From Gammaproteobacteria bacterium (GTDB lineage: Bacteria > Pseudomonadota > Gammaproteobacteria > SZUA-229), in contig WFUQ01000082.1 of NCBI GenBank assembly GCA_015484935.1, positions 1 to 9,546 on the forward strand: a DNA stretch of 9,546 nucleotides. Direction: 5' to 3'. Made by a program: the position numbers and the translations under genes. Below, in pieces: positions 7,054-9,546 of the stretch. The notes beneath the pieces were generated by a model that did no database searches, was not told the origin of the DNA, and saw only the letters and a list, made by a program, of their open reading frames with translations. Numbering within the stretch: position 1 is the stretch's first letter; every line of letters starts with the position of its first letter.

Positions 7054-8013
7054 CTATAATAGTAAAAATCTGAGATTTTTCAGTAATTTCGGCGTATCGA
7101 GTTCTGCCGGGTCGATAATATTACATTCCTGCTCGCTACGTAACCATGTCATCTGCCGCTTCGCCAGTTGCGCAGTGGCGATGATCGCCTTCTCACGCAT
7201 GGTCTCATAATCGAATTCCCCCGCCAGATACTGCCACACCTGACGATAGCCTACAGCCCGTATCGCCGGCAGATCGGCATGGCAATCCCGACGTTCATAC
7301 AGGCTACGCACCTCGTCTACCAGCCCGGCGACCAGCATGGCATCAAACCGTTCAGCGATACGTTTGCGCAACTCGACCCGATCCGGCGGCACCAGCGCAA
7401 TCTTCACCAGATGATAAGGCAAGCTCTGCTGCGCCTGCTCCTGCCAGTGTGCCGTGAGGGTTTTGCCGCTTATCTCATAGACTTCCAGCGCACGCTGTAA
7501 CCGCTGCGGGTCGTTGGGGTGGATACGCGCCGCCGCCACCGGATCGATCTGTGCCAGCCGGTCGTGCAGAGCCTGCCAGCCCTGCTCGGCTGCCTCGGCA
7601 TCCAGTCGCTCACGGATACGTTCATCGGCTTCCGGCAGCTTGGCGATGCCTTTCTGCAAAGCATTGAAATACATCATGGCGCCGCCAACCAACAGTGGTA
7701 GCCTGTTCTGGCTGCTGGACTGCTGCATCTCGTGCAGTGCTTCTTCACGGAACCGTCCCACCGAGTAGGCCTCGCTGACACTCACCCGGTCGATGAGCCG
7801 GTGCGGCGCGCGCGCTAATTCCGCAGCAGAGGGTTTGGCACTGCCGATAGCCAGCTCCTTGTACACCATGGCGGAATCCACGCTGATGATGTCGCAGGGT
7901 AGCTCATCGCACAATGCCATCGCCAGCTCGGTCTTGCCGGTGGCGGTCGGCCCCATGATGCAGATCGCGGTGGGGGCATCAGCCAAAGGTGCTGACTGTA
8001 CGATGAGAGACAT
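7054..8013 (-). CDS. miaA: tRNA dimethylallyltransferase MiaA
   Basis: MiaA transfers a dimethylallyl group to N6 of A37 in tRNAs reading UNN codons, the first step to ms2i6A. The 319 residues are full length. The P-loop is GPTATGKT (21-28), followed by DSAMVYKELAIGSAKP (46-61) with the catalytic Asp46, the PHRLID element (70-75), HPNDPQRLQRALEVYEISGKTL (165-186), IRAVGYRQ (251-258) and AKRQMTWLR (284-292). One oddity: the usual GGTMLYF motif reads GGAMMYF (110-116), replacing a highly conserved Thr by Ala (codon GCC). The start resembles the E. coli MiaA opening in length, though no Shine-Dalgarno is clear. mutL ends 61 bases upstream, so the two are probably co-transcribed, with hfq following. 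Confidence 0.97.
   Translation of the reverse strand: MSLIVQSAPLADAPTAICIMGPTATGKTELAMALCDELPCDIISVDSAMVYKELAIGSAKPSAAELARAPHRLIDRVSVSEAYSVGRFREEALHEMQQSSSQNRLPLLVGGAMMYFNALQKGIAKLPEADERIRERLDAEAAEQGWQALHDRLAQIDPVAAARIHPNDPQRLQRALEVYEISGKTLTAHWQEQAQQSLPYHLVKIALVPPDRVELRKRIAERFDAMLVAGLVDEVRSLYERRDCHADLPAIRAVGYRQVWQYLAGEFDYETMREKAIIATAQLAKRQMTWLRSEQECNIIDPAELDTPKLLKNLRFLLL
7064..7080. repeat. 17-base AT-rich palindrome in the miaA 3' end
   Basis: AAAAATCT-G-AGATTTTT is a perfect 8-base inverted repeat around a single base, inside the last codons of miaA (encoding KNLRF). It ends 8 bases before the stop codon complement. The stem is almost wholly A/T, so it would be a weak RNA hairpin; on the minus strand it does end in T5. 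Confidence 0.45.
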
Positions 8014-8074
8014 AGCCGATATGAACGCTAGCGAAAAGAAAGAGTATATAGAGTGTAACCAAGCATCACGGTGT

Positions 8075-9546
8075 CTACCTGCCGCGCATGAACATCTTGT
8101 CCAGCTCGTCGATACTCAGCTGTATCCAGGTCGGTCTGCCGTGGTTGCATTGACCACTGCGTTCAGTGGCTTCCATATCGCGCAACAAGGCATTCATCTC
8201 CGGCACGGTCAGCACCCGGTTGGCGCGTACCGAACCGTGGCATGCCATAGTAGACAGTATCTCATTCCGCTCATCGCGGATACGTTCGCTGTTGCCGTGC
8301 TGAATCAGATCGGACAACACATCGCGCAGCAGCGTCTCCACATCACTGTTCGCCAGCACCACCGGTACCTCACGTAACTTGAGTGTCTGCGGTCCGGTGC
8401 GGTCTACCCGAAACCCCAGTTGTTTGAACATGGCTTGATTGCTCTCTGCGAAGTCCGCCTCCTTCTCGCTCACCGATATACTCAGGGGCACCAGTATCGG
8501 CTGGGTCTGAATCTGTTGCTCATCGTAAGACTGTTTCAGCTTTTCATAAGTGATGCGTTCGTGCGCCGCATGCATATCGACGATGATCAGCCCCTGCGCA
8601 TTCTGCGCCAGCACATAGATACCCTGCAACTGCGCCAGCGCAAAACCCAGCGGGGGAATCTCTGTGTCAGCATGCTCATCCAGTGCAAGCGATGATACGG
8701 ATGACTGCGCTGGTGTCATGAACGCCTGATAAGCTTTACTCTGCTCGGCGACATTCAGTGACATCGGGCGTTGTTGTGGAACGAAATTCGAAACCGTTGC
8801 TGTCGGAGTCTGTTGCGAGTTCTGTCCTGAGTCACCCTGTCCCGAGAAATGCTGCATCGCATGCGCGGCCTCATCCCCCTGATTCACTTCCGCCAACGAT
8901 TTGTGTATCGCACGGAACAGAAAATCATGCACCCCGCGACTCTGCCTGAAACGTACCTCATGTTTGCCCGGGTGCGCATTCACATCGACACTGGCAGGGT
9001 CCATCTCCAGAAACAACACATAAGCAGGATGCCGCCCGTGAAACAGCACATCGCGATACGCCTGCCGCACCGCATGCGTCACCACCTTGTCACGCACCAT
9101 ACGACCGTTCACATAAAAATACTGCATGTCCGCCTGCGAACGCGAATAAGTCGGCAACGCCAACCAGCCCCACAGGCGCAGCCCATCGATAGTAAAATCC
9201 GTGTAGATAGCCTGCTCGATAAACGCATCGCCACACACATCCGCCAGCCGTTTCTCCTGCTGCTTGCGATCACTCGCCACCTTCAACTGCCGCACCACAC
9301 GCTGATTGTGTCGCAGGCTAACCTCGACATCGAAGCGACTCAGCGCGATGCGTTTGATCACATCATCCAGATGGTTGAACTCGGTCTTCTCTGTACGTAA
9401 AAATTTTCGGCGAGCGGGAATATTGAAGAACAGATCACGCACCTCGACAGTCGTACCGGTAGCGTGTGCCGCCGGTTCGATCTCCGCATCGCGGCTGTTA
9501 TCGACACTGATACGCCAGGCATCATCATGTTCCAGCCATTTCGACA
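8075..9546 (-). CDS. mutL: DNA mismatch repair protein MutL, endonuclease type, N-terminus missing
   Basis: MutL links MutS mismatch recognition to strand incision. 489 residues and the stop are present; by comparison with E. coli roughly the first 110, with the ATPase motifs, lie beyond the window edge. The frame is open to the edge: a GTG at 9442 is internal (the Val of TTVEVRDLFF) and not a start. Fragment numbering: VRDLFFNIPARRKFLRTEKTEF (35-56), FYVNGRMVRDK (143-153), VDVNAHPGKHEVRF (186-199), a Gln/Ser-rich linker (about 221-295), then the C-terminal domain. That domain contains the endonuclease metal-binding motif DMHAAHERITYE (323-334), ACHGSVR (434-440) and CNHGRP (466-471), plus QPILVP (348-353), a probable sliding-clamp motif. 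E. coli MutL lacks these, so repair here is probably MutH-independent. Confidence 0.97.
   Translation of the reverse strand, partial: SKWLEHDDAWRISVDNSRDAEIEPAAHATGTTVEVRDLFFNIPARRKFLRTEKTEFNHLDDVIKRIALSRFDVEVSLRHNQRVVRQLKVASDRKQQEKRLADVCGDAFIEQAIYTDFTIDGLRLWGWLALPTYSRSQADMQYFYVNGRMVRDKVVTHAVRQAYRDVLFHGRHPAYVLFLEMDPASVDVNAHPGKHEVRFRQSRGVHDFLFRAIHKSLAEVNQGDEAAHAMQHFSGQGDSGQNSQQTPTATVSNFVPQQRPMSLNVAEQSKAYQAFMTPAQSSVSSLALDEHADTEIPPLGFALAQLQGIYVLAQNAQGLIIVDMHAAHERITYEKLKQSYDEQQIQTQPILVPLSISVSEKEADFAESNQAMFKQLGFRVDRTGPQTLKLREVPVVLANSDVETLLRDVLSDLIQHGNSERIRDERNEILSTMACHGSVRANRVLTVPEMNALLRDMEATERSGQCNHGRPTWIQLSIDELDKMFMRGR

Noticed and set aside
9440..9442. GTG at 9442 as the mutL start
   Set aside because: The frame stays open to the window edge and the upstream residues (ending HATGTTVE) match MutL, so the GTG is an internal Val codon.

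Overview
The window is a conserved housekeeping block of a gammaproteobacterium, with every supported gene on the minus strand. Read in the direction of transcription (right to left) the order is mutL (cut by the right edge), miaA, hfq, hflX, hflK, hflC, a DUF2065/YjeT gene, hisZ, purA, and the first 38 codons of an exported protein cut by the left edge. The order mutL-miaA-hfq-hflX-hflK-hflC-yjeT-purA is the classic gammaproteobacterial arrangement. Two features point away from Enterobacteriaceae: hisZ sits between the DUF2065 gene and purA, and MutL has the metal-binding endonuclease motifs that E. coli MutL lacks. Base composition looks moderate, roughly half GC by eye, and I see no change in it that suggests horizontal transfer. 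I cannot name a genus.

Layout by region. 8075-9546 is the C-terminal three quarters or so of mutL (mismatch repair). 7054-8013 is miaA (tRNA i6A37 synthesis). 6675-6920 is hfq (RNA chaperone), with a strong Shine-Dalgarno and an A-rich leader. 6525-6674 holds a textbook intrinsic terminator, an isolated TATAAT element and a small hairpin against the hflX start. 5247-6524 is hflX (ribosome-associated GTPase). 5010-5246 is a 237-base gap with a second terminator and a possible promoter for the next unit. 2745-5009 is hflK-hflC-DUF2065, with hflK and hflC overlapping by one base. 1566-2741 is hisZ, 3 bases after the DUF2065 gene. 202-1494 is purA, after a 71-base gap. 1-114 is the start of a secreted-protein gene.

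Functionally the genes join mismatch repair, tRNA modification, post-transcriptional control, ribosome rescue, membrane-protease control (HflKC with FtsH), histidine synthesis (HisZ activates HisG) and AMP synthesis (PurA). The interest lies in the transcript architecture: intrinsic terminators on both sides of hflX suggest that the locus is cut into mutL-miaA-hfq, hflX and hflKC-DUF2065-hisZ-purA units, with read-through possible.

I do not see a previously undescribed system here. The findings below are small-scale: one active-site substitution, possible regulatory hairpins, a possible short RNA, and short repeats. The open reading frames on the plus strand are antisense shadows of the real genes.
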